Shown piece after piece: positions 48,401-53,735 of a stretch of 64,000 nucleotides of DNA (within the stretch, counting starts at the first letter, position 1; every line of letters starts with the position of its first letter). The stretch comes from Lolium rigidum (lineage: Eukaryota; Streptophyta; Magnoliopsida; Poales; Poaceae). The notes under the pieces are model-generated. The model was not told the origin of the DNA and searched no databases. It saw only the letters and a list, made by a program, of their open reading frames with translations. The stretch covers positions 250,744,510 to 250,808,509 of the forward strand of contig NC_061512.1 of NCBI RefSeq assembly GCF_022539505.1, read 5' to 3'. The position numbers and the translations under genes were made by a program.

Positions 48401-51400
48401 GGTCGCGAAGGGATTCACTCAGCGCCCCGGAATAGACTACACTGACACCTTCTCACCAGTTGTGAAGGCTACCACAGTTCGATTGATCTTGTCTATCGCC
48501 GTGTCTCGTGGCTGGTCTCTGCGGCAAGTAGACGTGCAAAATGCTTTTCTCCACGGCGATATCCAGGAGGAGGTATACATGTGTCAGCCCCCCGGTTATG
48601 TTGATCAGAATCATCCTCATCGAGTGTGCCGCTTACAGAAGTTGTTGTATGGACTGAAGCAGTCTCCGAGAGCCTGGTACTCGAAGCTTAGCTCAAAACT
48701 TCAGTCAATGGGATTTGTTCCATCCAAGGCAGACACCTCGCTGTTCGTGTTTGCTGACAAGCGGGTCATTATATACATGTTGATCTATGTCGATGATATA
48801 ATTATCACCGGTTCGTGCAAGCAAGCAATCAGTATTCTGATGGAGAAACTTCGTGATGCGTTTGCTCTGAAGGACCTTGGGAAGCTGTCGTATTTTCTTG
48901 GTATTGAAGTGACAGATGTAGAAGGAGGCATTGCCTTAACCCAGGCTAAGTATGCAGCAGATCTTCTTCATCGGGTAAATATGCATAAGTGCAAAGAGAT
49001 AGCTACGCCGATGTCTGCAACAGAAAAATTCAGCAAGAACATTGGAGTGTTGCTGGACGATAAAGCTGCATTCAGTTACAGAAGTACAGTAGAAGCCTTG
49101 CAGTATCTGTGCCTGACTCGACCGGATATTTCTTTCGCAGTAAATCGTGTGTGCCAGTTCTTAGCTACACCAACAGATGTGCACTGGGCGGCAGTAAAAC
49201 GCATACTGAGATATGTCAAGGGCACGATAAACTTTGGGTTGCATTTTCAGAGGTCTACTTCCACAGAGTTGAGTGTTGACACAGACGCCGACTGGGCGGG
49301 ATGCCCTGACGATCGGCGCTCAACTGGTGGATATGCAGTGTTTTACGGTCCAAATCTAGTATCATGGAGCTCGCGGAAGCAACCAACTGTCAGTCGATCG
49401 AGTACAGAAGCAGAATATAAAGCGATTGCTAATGGCACGGCGGAAGTGACTTGGTTGCAATCAGTTCTCAGAGAACTTGGGGTGTTTCAAGCACAAGCTC
49501 CGGTATTGTGGTGTGACAACCTTGGAGCTACGTTTTTAACAGCTAATCCTATGTTTCACGCACGAACAAAACATATCGAGATTGATTTCCACTTCGTTCG
49601 AGAGAAAGTTGCAGCAGGGATGTTGAAGGTTCGGTTTATTTCCTCTCGAGATCAGCTAGCGGATATTTTCACAAAGGCGTTGAGTCGAGATGTCTTTGAT
49701 CGACTGAAGTTCGAACTGTGTATGAGCAGTACACGTTTGGATCGAGAGGGACTGTTAAACGATGACATTAGTTGAGATATTATAGGCGATCTAAACCGTG
49801 TACAGCTATACCTTAGTTAGCACGCTGTAGATAGATAACTACAGAGATTGTTGAGATTGTAAACCGAACCTATAATCCTAACCCAATTGGGTGCTATATA
49901 TACTTGAGATGTCGATGCACAATGCACGGCATACAAACCAATTCATCTCTGTCTTTGCTGTTTTATAACATCCTCACGTTATCCCTATTCTCTACCAGAG
50001 GCCCTCGTGATGGCTGTTAAAAGTGCAAATTTCCAATTCTGGACTCGTTTGGGCTTTTGTTTCTACTTCTGATATGTGGTTTTGTTGCCTAGTGATGGGA
50101 CCTGTATGTTCCCCAACCTTCCGAATGCAGATTCTACATCTGCTTGAATAATACACTAGTGATTTCACCTTGTATGTTCCTTCGAAAGGTCTTTGACTAG
50201 TGGGAATTAAATACGCTGTTTAGAAATTTCTTTTTTATGTATTTAACTGAGTATGGACTTGTAGTAGACAGTAAGATGCCTGGCTTGTATAAAAGCCTAT
50301 TATCTAGCATTTTCATTCATTTTTATTATGCCTGGGAAAGTAGAAAAAAAGTTGTCTGATTCATTGCAAAGAAGACTTTTGGTTAGTAGAACTCTTGTTA
50401 TTGCTTCAGTTGTCATAACCTTTATGATCCATGTTTTATATCCCCTCCGTCTAAGAACATGTTACAAAGGTTTTTTTTGCAAGATATTCAGTTATTGACT
50501 CCATACACCATATACAACAGGTTCTACTGAAGTCATAATTTTCTTTTGCAGACTATTGCTACCTGGTATCTTGCTTTTTTTTTTCTTTCAGTTTTATAGT
50601 TACCCTTGTTGTTTTATCATTTGGATTTTCCACTTTCATTAGTCTGGCTCTTTCAGTAAGATAAAGACTTCACTCCTCTTACCGGAAAAGGTCTTCTGGC
50701 TAATCCACTTCACTGCTTATTTTTCAGGAAATTGATCCCAAAGTAGAAAATGACGATTTTGGCAATGAAGGAATGGAAGGATTTATTTCAGAATTGACAA
50801 ATGCAATTCCAGGAGTCGATGAAGCTATGAGTTTTGCTGAAATGCTGAAGTAATTATAGCCTCCAGTTTGGTGTTCGCTTTCTTCTCTTTGCATAAAAAA
50901 GACTTCTTATTCAGCACACTGCTCAAGTTCCAGCAACTCCCAGAGTCTAACTTTTGTCCTCTTACTGCAGATTAGTTCAAACAATGGACTACTCTGTTGT
51001 AGTTTTTGATACTGCTCCTACAGGGCATACTTTAAGATTGCTGCAGTTCCCTGCAACACTGGAGAAGGGTCTAGAGAAAATGATGGACTTAAAAAATAGA
51101 TTTGGTGGTCTGATAAATCAGGTATCCTTTAATAATCTTATAAAAAATCAACTTATTGGAAACTACGGTTGCCGCTTTTCTTCTGATTTGAATTAGCTTT
51201 CTGGGAACTAAGTAACATACTGTGTGTGTTCATACCATCATGGCAGTACATTGTAAAAATACAACTTAATGGTTGTTGTCACATTGGCCACACATGTATG
51301 CACATGGTCGTGTTGCTTTTCTTTTGATGTTAATTAGCTTTCTGGGAACTAAGTAACATATTGTGTTTATTCATTTCGTCTTGACAGTACATTGTATAAT

Positions 51401-53212
51401 AACTTCCAAAAAATAAATAGCAGTGGAAGTCTGTTCTGCTGCAAGATGTTGAGGAATTAATGACATCACAAATAAAATATGGTTACTTAATTGCTTGATA
51501 TGTTGAGTCGTAGAAATTAAAACAATAATGTGATGACTTTATAGTAGCATTGTTCCACTGTATTGAAGTTAAATGGTAATCTGCCCTTGATATGTAGTTT
51601 AACATGTCGTACAAACTTGTAATTGGACTAACTGAGATAAAAACAACAATATGTGACCATGACAGGCCACTCGACTTTTTGGTCTTGGTGATGAATTGAA
51701 CGAGGATGCAATGCTTGGGAGGATCGAAGGCATGAAGGATGTGATTGAGCAAGTGAACAGGCAATTTAAAGACCCCGTAAGACTACCAACTTTATAGAAA
51801 ACCAAATAAATTTATGTACTGACATGATAGAATGTTTATTACTTTACTTTAGTCTCTGTTCTGTGTTGCCCCGTCAAGTGACAGTTGTAGAAGATTAAAC
51901 TAAGCCAAACTGCCACTGGAAGAACTATGCTTACGCAGTCATGCATTACATGCAAAAAGTTGAGAATACAATTGATAATGGGCATGTACCACACAAAAAT
52001 CAATTAATACTCAGCTATAGCCCATGTGAATTATGGTCTAGGCTTGTATTCACAGTTATTTATTGTTGCTCCTGCGAAACTATCAAATTTAAATTTGTTG
52101 ATAGGGAACAGAACCATTCCACGGTATGCTTAGAATAAAACGTTTTTATAGTTACCGTTGTCTATAGAGCAACCGTGAGCTGTAACTGTAGCTTTTGGTG
52201 CCTTGCGAAACATTGTATATGGAATACATTATGCATGCATCTGTAGCTGTGTAAGCCTGTCAAATGTTCTTCAATTGTTTCAACTTAGGCATATAAGATC
52301 AGCATAGAATTTTCAATCATGCTGGTTTGTCTCTTAATTTTACCATTTATTTATGTCTCATAATTGAGAGCACCTAACCTTAGTTATCCCCTTCTGACTC
52401 ATTTTTTGTTTTCTTCTCAGGACTTGACAACCTTTGTTTGTGTCTGTATTCCTGAGTTTCTTTCACTGTATGAAACGGAGAGATTGGTGCAAGAGTTAGC
52501 GAAATTTGAGATCGATGCACACAACATTATAATCAATCAAGTTATTTTTGATGAGGAAGGTTAGTACGAAATTTGTGTTACCTGGCAAATCTACCGTGTT
52601 AAGATTTTCCTGGAAATTAAATATACCAGTTAGTTGATTGAATAGCATAAACCCATAGTGTGCAAGCGGAGAATCATGTTTCTGATGAACTTTGGCTCAA
52701 TAGGGATTCTGTAGTGTTTTAAAGAAAAGAATCCTTATATGTACTGGACAAAACAAGAACTCTGCACTATAATTATTCATTTCGAACGTATTTCATTGCA
52801 TCTGTGCATTTCTATAGACTAATGTGTCATCGCTTTGCAGCTGTTGAGTCGAAACTGCTAAAAGCACGGGTAAAGATGCAACAAAAGTATGTTGATCAGT
52901 TTCATATGCTGTACGACGACTTCAATATCACCAAATTGCCATTGCTCCCAGAGGAGGCAAGAAATCCACTTAGCATTTTGAAACTTCTACTTGTTAGTAC
53001 TTGAAAGATAATTGGCTCCTTTTTCTTTTCTCCAGGTATGTGGTGTTCAAGCTCTACAAAACTTCTCCAAGCACTTCCTTGCACCATACACACCCACCCT
53101 GAAAAGGGGCAGCGTGGAGGAGCTAGAAGAGAGAGTGTCTACACTGAAATCATCACTTCAAATAGCTGAGGCTGAACTAGATAGAGTTAGGAAAGGAAAA
53201 CAGGTAGCATGA
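3478..53212 (+). CDS. GET3: GET3/ASNA1-type ATPase (tail-anchored protein targeting), seven exons
   Basis: Cytosolic ATPase that carries tail-anchored membrane proteins to the ER receptor of the GET pathway. Exons: 3478-3720, 50728-50849, 50971-51121, 51666-51776, 52421-52559, 52841-52956 and 53036-53212; phases join exactly and give 352 residues, the usual length for plant GET3a. Residues 21-30 are the deviant Walker A loop [21 protein letters not shown] (51-61) is switch I and DTAPTGHT (135-142) is switch II. The client-binding helical region and an acidic C-terminal coiled coil follow. Introns are GT-AG except the sixth, which has a GC donor (GAG|GCAAGA at 52957). Intron 1 is 47 kb because of three insertions. 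All exons are open and splice sites intact, so the gene may still work if the intron can be spliced. The start at 3478 is the first in-frame ATG; an upstream TTG leaves the N-terminus uncertain. Confidence 0.93.
3741..3748. repeat. Target site duplication ACTTTTCT, left copy
   Basis: Eight bases immediately outside the CAGGGCCGG end, repeated exactly at 44554-44561 next to the opposite end. Eight base pairs is the hAT-superfamily duplication length. Confidence 0.9.
3749..4185 (+). repeat. Left long inverted repeat of the giant element
   Basis: The 437 bp pair with the complement of 43963-44553. The outermost bases and the inner ~65 bases (from TTTGTATTTCCGGGCTGTG to GGTAGCACTTTCAA, 4124-4185) match almost perfectly. 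The middle shares islands such as GGGCCC, CACTGTGC, GACCGACCT and CACGTGTCGCGCG but has diverged and differs in length. Confidence 0.85.
4215..4540 (+). repeat. Subterminal 124-bp tandem repeat, about 2.7 copies
   Basis: Units anchored on CATATGTCGAAGC begin near 4223, 4346 and 4470, with GCGCCTTCGGCGCATCAAAC and TGTCGTTGTCCCCGTTTG in each. The array sits directly inside the left inverted repeat and has no counterpart at the right end. Confidence 0.8.
4690..6510 (+). repeat. GTAC-rich tandem array A, about 14 units of 132 bp
   Basis: The anchor GTGAAGTACATCC occurs at 4692, 4824, 4957, 5090, 5221, 5354, 5486, 5620, 5753, 5869, 5995, 6129, 6258 and 6384, a modal spacing of 133 bp. Each unit contains four or five GTAC tetramers (GAAGTACAT, GACGAGTAC, GGAGTACGAAGG, GGTACATGTTCC) plus TTTGTTTCTCT and CCGTTTTGTCTAGCG. 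Open reading frames across it are repeat shadows, not genes. Confidence 0.95.
6600..6685 (+). repeat. Array-end motif, copy 1
   Basis: The block containing ACATACGATACTAGCATTAA and TTCGAGGAGTTTCTCAAATA terminates array A and recurs at 12415-12505 after array C. This shows that array plus flank was duplicated as a unit. Confidence 0.8.
6834..8160 (-). pseudogene. B3-like DNA-binding domain gene with duplicated CxxC exon
   Basis: Minus-strand coding pieces separated by introns or frameshifts. The 3' piece (7022-6834) reads [17 protein letters not shown] then ICSFTF, matching the C-terminal half of a plant B3 domain. The piece at 7435-7220 contains [11 protein letters not shown] and KMVSLSEFS, matching its N-terminal half. 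Upstream at 7685-7488 is an acidic, Asn/Asp-rich linker. Two related exons further upstream (8150-8043 and 7910-7805) encode A-x4-A-x2-YGYLC peptides; the more distal one has a zinc-ribbon-like CPICES. The B3 call rests on these half-motifs. The gene belongs to the cargo of the giant element, flanked by arrays A and B. Splice borders are unresolved and I cannot tell whether it is intact. Confidence 0.55.
7795..8160 (-). repeat. Direct duplication of a coding exon with intron flank
   Basis: Segments at about 7795-7915 and 8035-8155 share GCATTAAAT..GATTATTTGAAA, ACCTGG, GCACAAGTATCCGTACT and TCTTTGCCCT-type words. The duplication includes the splice flank, so it is an exon-level tandem duplication about 240 bp apart. 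Confidence 0.7.
8163..8900. other. Unassigned spacer with one short ORF
   Basis: AT-rich to 8560, then a plus ORF at 8663-8890 (75 codons) with no family I recognise. It may be a decayed exon. Nothing else is supported here. Confidence 0.3.
8905..9175 (+). repeat. About 65-bp tandem repeat, four units
   Basis: Units share GGGACCTACT..GGGG, a T(A)TCGTCCACTC core and CTTTTA..TTATTCTAT. Cores are near 8942, 9010, 9080 and 9130. This array lacks the GTAC signature of its neighbours. Confidence 0.75.
9290..11120 (+). repeat. GTAC-rich tandem array B, about 15 units of 125 bp
   Basis: The anchor GTGCAAGGATTGTGG (or GTGCTAGG) occurs at 9528, 9653, 9779, 9903, 10031, 10160, 10281, 10407, 10528, 10653, 10736, 10862, 10980 and 11099, with a degenerate first unit at 9308. 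Each unit carries GGAGTACG, GACGAGTAC, CCGCACCAAGGG and TTTTGTC..GGAGGTACATGTG. The 83-bp unit at 10653-10736 is truncated. A multi-unit block near 9600-9900 is repeated near 10690-10930, a higher-order duplication. Confidence 0.95.
11120..12420 (+). repeat. GTAC-rich tandem array C, about 10 units of array A type
   Basis: Array B passes into array A-type units inside a single chimeric unit near 11120-11160: the B-type left half (GGAGTACGAAGGTGACGG) continues as the A-type right half (AGCGTAGGAACCAAGA). Anchors follow at 11242, 11502, 11625, 11750, 11882, 12002, 12135, 12255 and 12383. The array ends in the same flank as array A. Confidence 0.92.
12415..12505 (+). repeat. Array-end motif, copy 2
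   Basis: Close copy of 6600-6685, directly after array C and again upstream (in map order) of a minus-strand cargo gene. Confidence 0.8.
12740..15175 (-). pseudogene. Basic nuclear/coiled-coil protein of unknown function, multi-exon
   Basis: The minus-strand pieces read in order. At 15122-14780 is a Lys/Glu/Ser-rich segment with nuclear-localisation-like [11 protein letters not shown] and acidic EHDDNEENN. At 14690-14540 is a very basic [19 protein letters not shown] stretch. At 14460-14060 is a globular piece with [23 protein letters not shown] and [13 protein letters not shown]. At 14090-13845 are [11 protein letters not shown] and [12 protein letters not shown]. At 13694-13560 is a [17 protein letters not shown] piece, and at 13497-13219 a coiled coil ([19 protein letters not shown]). 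I associate this arrangement with TE-borne uncharacterised grass proteins, sometimes linked to Ulp1-type genes, but cannot name a domain. At least one frame change occurs near 14060-14090. Confidence 0.5.
15176..16860. other. Unassigned cargo spacer
   Basis: Mostly AT-rich. A more GC-rich patch at 16080-16250 contains a minus ORF (16242-15994) that could be a 5' exon of the gene at 12740-15175. No recognised domain, tandem array or transposon end is seen. Confidence 0.3.
16930..17110 (+). repeat. Cargo-internal duplicated segment, copy 1
   Basis: The block with GACACGTTGCTAG, GCGAATGC, GAACGGCGG and GGTGCCGTTGGAT recurs in the same orientation at 31720-31855. Both copies stand upstream of B3-related sequence. 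Confidence 0.75.
17192..17198 (+). promoter_or_regulatory. TATA box of the AT-hook/B3 gene
   Basis: CTCTATATAGATT lies 109 bp upstream of the ATG at 17301, a normal spacing for a plant core promoter. Confidence 0.55.
17301..18035 (+). pseudogene. AT-hook plus B3-domain protein
   Basis: The ATG at 17301 opens a frame with the AT-hook core [13 protein letters not shown] (minor-groove DNA binding). After a shift in frame comes an Ala-rich linker. A B3-type fold can be read in pieces from about 17585: [10 protein letters not shown], then [49 protein letters not shown], then in another frame [13 protein letters not shown] and [14 protein letters not shown]. This matches the usual B3 order (N-terminal strand, R-L-P loop, W-x-V strand, G-W-x-F helix, G-D/N-x-x-x-F strand). 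At least three frameshifts separate the parts. A TATA box lies upstream and a GTAC-rich tail at 18230. A second, shorter copy is at 33840-34022. It is either a decayed transcription-factor-like gene or an intact gene with consensus errors. Confidence 0.65.
18230..18720 (+). repeat. Degenerate GTAC-rich repeats
   Basis: Recurrent GGTAC(A/G)GTT, GGAGTAC and GAGTAC words with TTGTTTC(G/T) between them. It resembles 34020-34490, which also follows a B3-like end, so the B3 sequence and its tail form one duplicated module. Confidence 0.65.
19060..20570 (+). pseudogene. DUF295 (F-box-associated) protein
   Basis: Plus-strand pieces of a grass DUF295 protein. The segment at 19627-19911 reads [27 protein letters not shown], then [14 protein letters not shown] and GDVLVWEP, the usual order in the central beta-rich part. 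At 20130-20400 come a hydrophobic piece, [13 protein letters not shown] and NWVGLEDT, then [12 protein letters not shown] and a C-terminal [12 protein letters not shown] piece in another frame. DUF295 proteins often carry an N-terminal F-box for SCF ubiquitin ligases; I see no convincing F-box here. An upstream exon may begin near 19200. Several frame changes suggest a pseudogene or sequence errors. It lies between the B3 module and the LINE insertion. Confidence 0.6.
20660..21420. other. Spacer, mostly AT-rich
   Basis: No recognisable gene. A more balanced stretch at 21090-21360 has overlapping ORFs on both strands without a known domain. Confidence 0.3.
21421..21434. repeat. LINE target site duplication, left copy
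   Basis: ATGGGAGTTTGGGG, repeated exactly at 24365-24378 after the poly-A tail. Confidence 0.9.
23119..23481 (+). pseudogene. LINE ORF1 fragment (Arg/Gly-rich RNA-binding protein)
   Basis: 120 codons starting [20 protein letters not shown], then Gln- and Pro-rich sequence, ending in a basic stretch. Such RGG-rich openings are typical of the ORF1 nucleic-acid-binding protein of plant L1-type LINEs. The CCHC knuckle expected further on is absent because of the internal deletion. Confidence 0.6.
23600..23989 (+). pseudogene. LINE reverse-transcriptase C-terminal (zf-RVT) remnant
   Basis: A frame ending at 23989 reads [25 protein letters not shown] and [15 protein letters not shown], the zf-RVT region that closes plant LINE ORF2. 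The catalytic RT core is absent. Confidence 0.85.
24365..24378. repeat. LINE target site duplication, right copy
   Basis: Exact repeat of 21421-21434. Confidence 0.9.
24379..25800. other. Cargo spacer without recognised gene
   Basis: AT-rich, with a GC-rich island at 24840-25290. The minus strand of the island encodes a short Glu/Arg/Ala-rich peptide ([18 protein letters not shown]) like the charged tails of transposon-associated plant proteins, but it is too short to assign. Confidence 0.3.
25873..26632 (+). pseudogene. WRN/RNase D-like 3'-5' exonuclease (DEDDy)
   Basis: A plus-strand gene with an intron at about 26152-26231 (CAG|GTATCA to TTTTCTCAG). Exon pieces read [18 protein letters not shown], then [11 protein letters not shown] (Asp 26034-26036, Glu 26040-26042), [41 protein letters not shown] (Asp 26314-26316), [30 protein letters not shown] and [14 protein letters not shown] (Tyr 26551-26553, Asp 26563-26565). 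These are the four acidic residues and the Tyr of a DEDDy exonuclease, in the WRN-exonuclease-like family common in plants. Domain length is about normal. Three or four frameshifts or stops interrupt it (near 25975, 26027, 26345 and 26485), though every catalytic residue survives. The substrate is unknown. Confidence 0.75.
26760..28850 (+). repeat. GTAC-rich tandem array D, about 120-bp units
   Basis: The anchor GGTTGCACGAGTTC occurs near 27255, 27378, 27501, 27619, 27739, 27863, 27983, 28107 (variant) and 28228, with degenerate units on both sides. Units contain GGTACGGGTGCCACAATGG, TCGAGTACGGTTGTGAAGG, TTTGGCACCAAG and GTGTTTCTCCATGTTTTACG. The order of motifs parallels arrays A, B and E, though the sequence is more distant. 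Confidence 0.9.
29330..31350 (-). pseudogene. Ulp1/C48-type cysteine protease, copy 1
   Basis: Minus-strand multi-exon gene. N-terminal pieces: [19 protein letters not shown] with [19 protein letters not shown] (31348-31028), a Lys/Arg-rich NLS-like segment (31016-30588), [19 protein letters not shown] (about 30390-30300) and an acidic helical piece (30195-29950). The protease core follows: [20 protein letters not shown] carries the candidate catalytic His (29889-29891) and Asp (29838-29840), and [10 protein letters not shown] carries a Gln and the catalytic Cys (29527-29529). The H-D-Q-C order is that of Ulp1/SENP SUMO proteases. The frame then shifts to [19 protein letters not shown] likely 5' donor (GTAAGC) is near 31411. 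Apart from the downstream shift, all catalytic residues are present, so activity is conceivable. Confidence 0.7.
31426..31614 (+). other. Short GC-rich ORF, unassigned
   Basis: A 62-codon Pro/Ser-rich plus ORF lies opposite the presumed first exon of the Ulp1-like gene, whose minus strand reads a similar length (31618-31440). Only one of the two is likely real. I favour the minus strand because a donor follows it. Confidence 0.25.
31720..31855 (+). repeat. Cargo-internal duplicated segment, copy 2
   Basis: Matches 16930-17110 in the same orientation (GGACACGTTGCTAG, CGCGAATGC, GAACGGCGG, GGTGCCGTTGGAT). Confidence 0.75.
32613..33390 (+). pseudogene. Unrecognised two-part ORF
   Basis: Two overlapping plus frames (32613-33155 and 33106-33390) read as one protein broken by a shift near 33145. 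The first ends in WILGVEEG and the second continues [32 protein letters not shown] and [12 protein letters not shown]. The composition looks like a real soluble protein, but I recognise no family. It stands where the AT-hook and DUF295 genes stand relative to the first B3 module, so it may be another accessory cargo gene. Confidence 0.4.
33840..34022 (+). pseudogene. Truncated second B3-like copy
   Basis: [20 protein letters not shown] followed, one frame over, by [11 protein letters not shown] and CLYLAW matches the middle of the B3 region of the gene at 17301-18035. The N-terminal AT-hook and the final B3 strands are missing. It is followed by the same kind of GTAC-rich tail. Confidence 0.7.
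34020..34490 (+). repeat. Degenerate GTAC-rich repeats
   Basis: Words GGTACGGTT, GGTAAGA, GAGTAC and AAGAGGAGTACCG occur irregularly. It corresponds to 18230-18720 and leads into array E. Confidence 0.6.
34490..37640 (+). repeat. GTAC-rich dimeric array E, 12 units of about 253 bp
   Basis: The anchor GTGC(G/A)GGTACATATGC follows TCTTCTA at 34571, 34821, 35075, 35328, 35580, 35833, 36088, 36349, 36604, 36855, 37110 and 37364. Each unit is a dimer of two related halves, one with AGAGTAGACGCGTAC and CCGCACCAAGAGGAGTACGG, the other with GGAGAGACGAGTAC and CCGTACCAAGAGGAGTACGG. The halves end in different TTTGTTTCTCT..GTTTT..TCTAGTGC spacers. The last units (37400-37640) are decayed. Confidence 0.95.
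37641..38018 (+). repeat. Decayed GTAC-rich tail up to the gap
   Basis: Single GAGTACGG, GGTGCAAGACTTG and CCAAGAGGAGTACGGGG words continue at irregular spacing to the N run. Confidence 0.6.
38019..38118. other. Assembly gap (100 N)
   Basis: A round 100-base N run conventionally marks a join of unknown length. It hides the 5' end of the transposase gene and separates the two ends of the giant element onto different contigs. Confidence 0.99.
38119..40140 (+). pseudogene. FAR1/MULE-type transposase (FRS-like), 5' end in gap
   Basis: Family order: FAR1 DNA-binding region ([20 protein letters not shown], then TGCKAHIIV and [11 protein letters not shown]), MULE transposase domain and SWIM zinc finger. 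The DDE residues are visible: Asp of SFDTTF (38795-38797), Asp of IITDQDKAM (38981-38983) and Glu of GRSESTNN (39310-39312). The SWIM finger [15 protein letters not shown] begins at 39685 (C-x-C-x9-C-x-H). The stop is at 40138-40140 after a basic tail. Frame changes near 38250, 38400, 38600, 39250 and 39570 break it, although some could be introns or sequence errors. MULE transposases normally make 8-11 bp, mostly 9-bp, duplications at MULE ends, so this protein may not be the enzyme that moved the hAT-like element; it could be cargo or a domesticated FRS relative. Confidence 0.85.
40720..42722 (-). pseudogene. Ulp1/C48-type protease-like gene, copy 2 (Cys replaced by Tyr)
   Basis: Minus-strand exons in order: [20 protein letters not shown] (42722-42530), an acidic linker with [19 protein letters not shown] (42440-42105), [20 protein letters not shown] (about 42010-41850), [20 protein letters not shown] (about 41756-41680), [20 protein letters not shown] with the candidate catalytic His (41548-41550), [13 protein letters not shown] (about 41380-41285), [19 protein letters not shown] (about 41175-41100) and [14 protein letters not shown] (about 40860-40760). 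In Ulp1-type proteases the last core motif is D-C-G; here the middle codon is TAT (41160-41162), giving D-Y-G. No clear catalytic Asp follows the His strand. It is probably protease-dead. A 5' leader exon may lie in the right inverted repeat (donor at 44112). Confidence 0.65.
42723..43640 (-). repeat. Inverted-orientation GTAC-rich repeats and 24-bp minisatellite
   Basis: Two related segments (about 42760-42900 and 43500-43640) share GCTGGACACACA, CACA(A/G)AGAAGTAC, AACAAGCACT and AGTTCAGGTACGATGTG. Between them, 43225-43440 is a minisatellite of GGTGCACAAGTACAAGAGAT-type units of about 24 bp. GTAC words here read best on the minus strand, opposite to arrays A-E. Confidence 0.75.
43963..44553 (-). 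repeat. Right long inverted repeat of the giant element
   Basis: 591 bp pairing with 3749-4185 in inverted orientation. It is longer than the left copy because it includes an extra block at about 44040-44270 that looks like a gene leader. Confidence 0.85.
44113..44260 (-). promoter_or_regulatory. Putative leader exon inside the right inverted repeat
   Basis: The minus strand has a pyrimidine-rich leader (CCCTTCTCCTCCATTGCTG) ending in CTCCAGTG|GTAAGC with a consensus splice donor at 44112-44111. Transcription from the terminal repeat into the element towards the Ulp1-like gene is plausible, but no TATA box or acceptor is proven. Confidence 0.4.
44554..44561. repeat. Target site duplication ACTTTTCT, right copy
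   Basis: Exact match of 3741-3748, directly after the terminal GGCCCTG. Confidence 0.9.
44677..45037. mobile_element. Tourist (PIF/Harbinger) type MITE
   Basis: 361 bp with inverted ends GGCTGGTGCCAATGC and GGCCGGTGCCAACGC, flanked by TTA on both sides (44674-44676 and 45038-45040). The interior is GC-rich, with a simple repeat of CTCTCGCCCCA-type units at 44730-44860. The TTA duplication is the PIF/Harbinger signature. Confidence 0.75.
45106..45320 (+). repeat. Copia left LTR
   Basis: 215 bp, with a TATATATA promoter element near 45249 and the polymerase II start expected just downstream. The terminal TA in place of CA is unusual for an LTR end. Confidence 0.93.
45354..46483 (+). pseudogene. 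Copia gag, frameshifted
   Basis: Opens [20 protein letters not shown] and includes the conserved [17 protein letters not shown] block of plant copia Gag. The frame changes near 45785, where part of the central Gag appears to be missing, and continues as [21 protein letters not shown] long Gly-rich stretch (46030-46300) and a CCHC knuckle ([14 protein letters not shown]) follow. A second frame change near 46470, next to the protease active-site region, closes the frame at 46483 and separates Gag from Pol. The element therefore probably depends on other copies for its proteins. Confidence 0.9.
46484..49775 (+). CDS. Copia pol (integrase, reverse transcriptase, RNase H)
   Basis: One open frame covers the end of protease (GATDHMT), the integrase zinc-binding region ([10 protein letters not shown], then CDACQQAK), the integrase core ([16 protein letters not shown] and [11 protein letters not shown] supply D, D and E), a Pro/Ala/His-rich linker (47860-48120), reverse transcriptase with YVDDIIITG, and RNase H ([17 protein letters not shown]). 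It ends inside the right LTR. The integrase-before-RT order defines Ty1/copia. Pol looks intact from integrase onward but is out of frame with Gag. Confidence 0.93.
49753..49967 (+). repeat. Copia right LTR
   Basis: 215 bp, identical to the left LTR except for two transitions (CAGCTATACC versus CAGCCATACC, and ACCTATAATC versus ACCTGTAATC). Confidence 0.93.
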
Positions 53213-53574
53213 GCCTTATATTCACCTGTGAAAAATTGACGGCACTCTGGAGACACGCCAGTTATAGAGAACCACCCAGTCTTCATGTTCCTGCATTTTC
53301 TGGTTAATTTCTTCCATTTCCTGTTTCCTCAATTGAAATTCTTAGATTTTTTACTGTAGAAATTGGAAGAGAAGTGTACTGTTAGCACCAGATATAGTTG
53401 TTTTTCTCTTCTTTCCTTTCTGCAAGGGAGTCTTATTTGAGGATCTTTGTCACTGGAGGTTCTCCTGAGTCGTGACTTCCTCGTGTAAGGAATTGTTCTA
53501 GGCTGTGACAGGAATTGATTACCTAGAAACATGTGTGCACTGTTGTATCTGGTTAAGCTCAAGTTTGAAAAGTG

Positions 53575-53580
53575 AATAAA
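53575..53580 (+). terminator. Candidate GET3 polyadenylation signal
   Basis: AATAAA lies 363 bp after the GET3 stop, in a T-rich 3' region and before the convergent DUF4220 gene. Plant signals are loose, so other sites are possible. Confidence 0.4.
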
Positions 53581-53735
53581 CGATTGCTGAGAGCAACAAG
53601 TTGACCATAGCACATATGTAAAAGCAAACAGTACACCTAGTGAAAATACAATGTTTCGTCACTGACGTTTTCTTGGTGATGCAGCATAGTTGTAGTCTCT
53701 CGCATAGGCACATGCTAGTGCTGGGGTTGGATTGA

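Larger units (their letters stand above)
45106..49967 (+). mobile_element. Ty1/copia LTR retrotransposon
   Basis: A complete 4862-bp element has 215-bp LTRs (TGTTAAAC to TTTTATA) and the 5-bp duplication ACATC at 45101-45105 and 49968-49972. The primer-binding site TGGTATCAGAGCC (45321-45333, initiator tRNA-Met) directly follows the left LTR, and a GAGAGGG polypurine tract (49744-49750) precedes the right one. It is in the same orientation as GET3. The LTRs differ at two of 215 positions, both C/T transitions, so insertion was recent. Confidence 0.97.
3721..50727 (+). other. GET3 intron 1, 47,007 bp
   Basis: Donor GTAATG follows the exon 1 codon ATG, and the acceptor TTTTCAG precedes GAAATTGAT of exon 2. 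Inside are the 40.8-kb hAT-like element, a Tourist MITE and a copia element, each with its own target duplication. The native remnants are 3721-3748, 44562-44676, 45041-45105 and 49973-50727, which sum to 963 bp. The gap at 38019-38118 means the real size differs. Confidence 0.85.

Noticed and set aside
50445..50500. Stowaway MITE in the native part of GET3 intron 1
   Set aside because: Only a CCCTCCGTCTAAG-like left end is visible, without a partner end or TA duplication.
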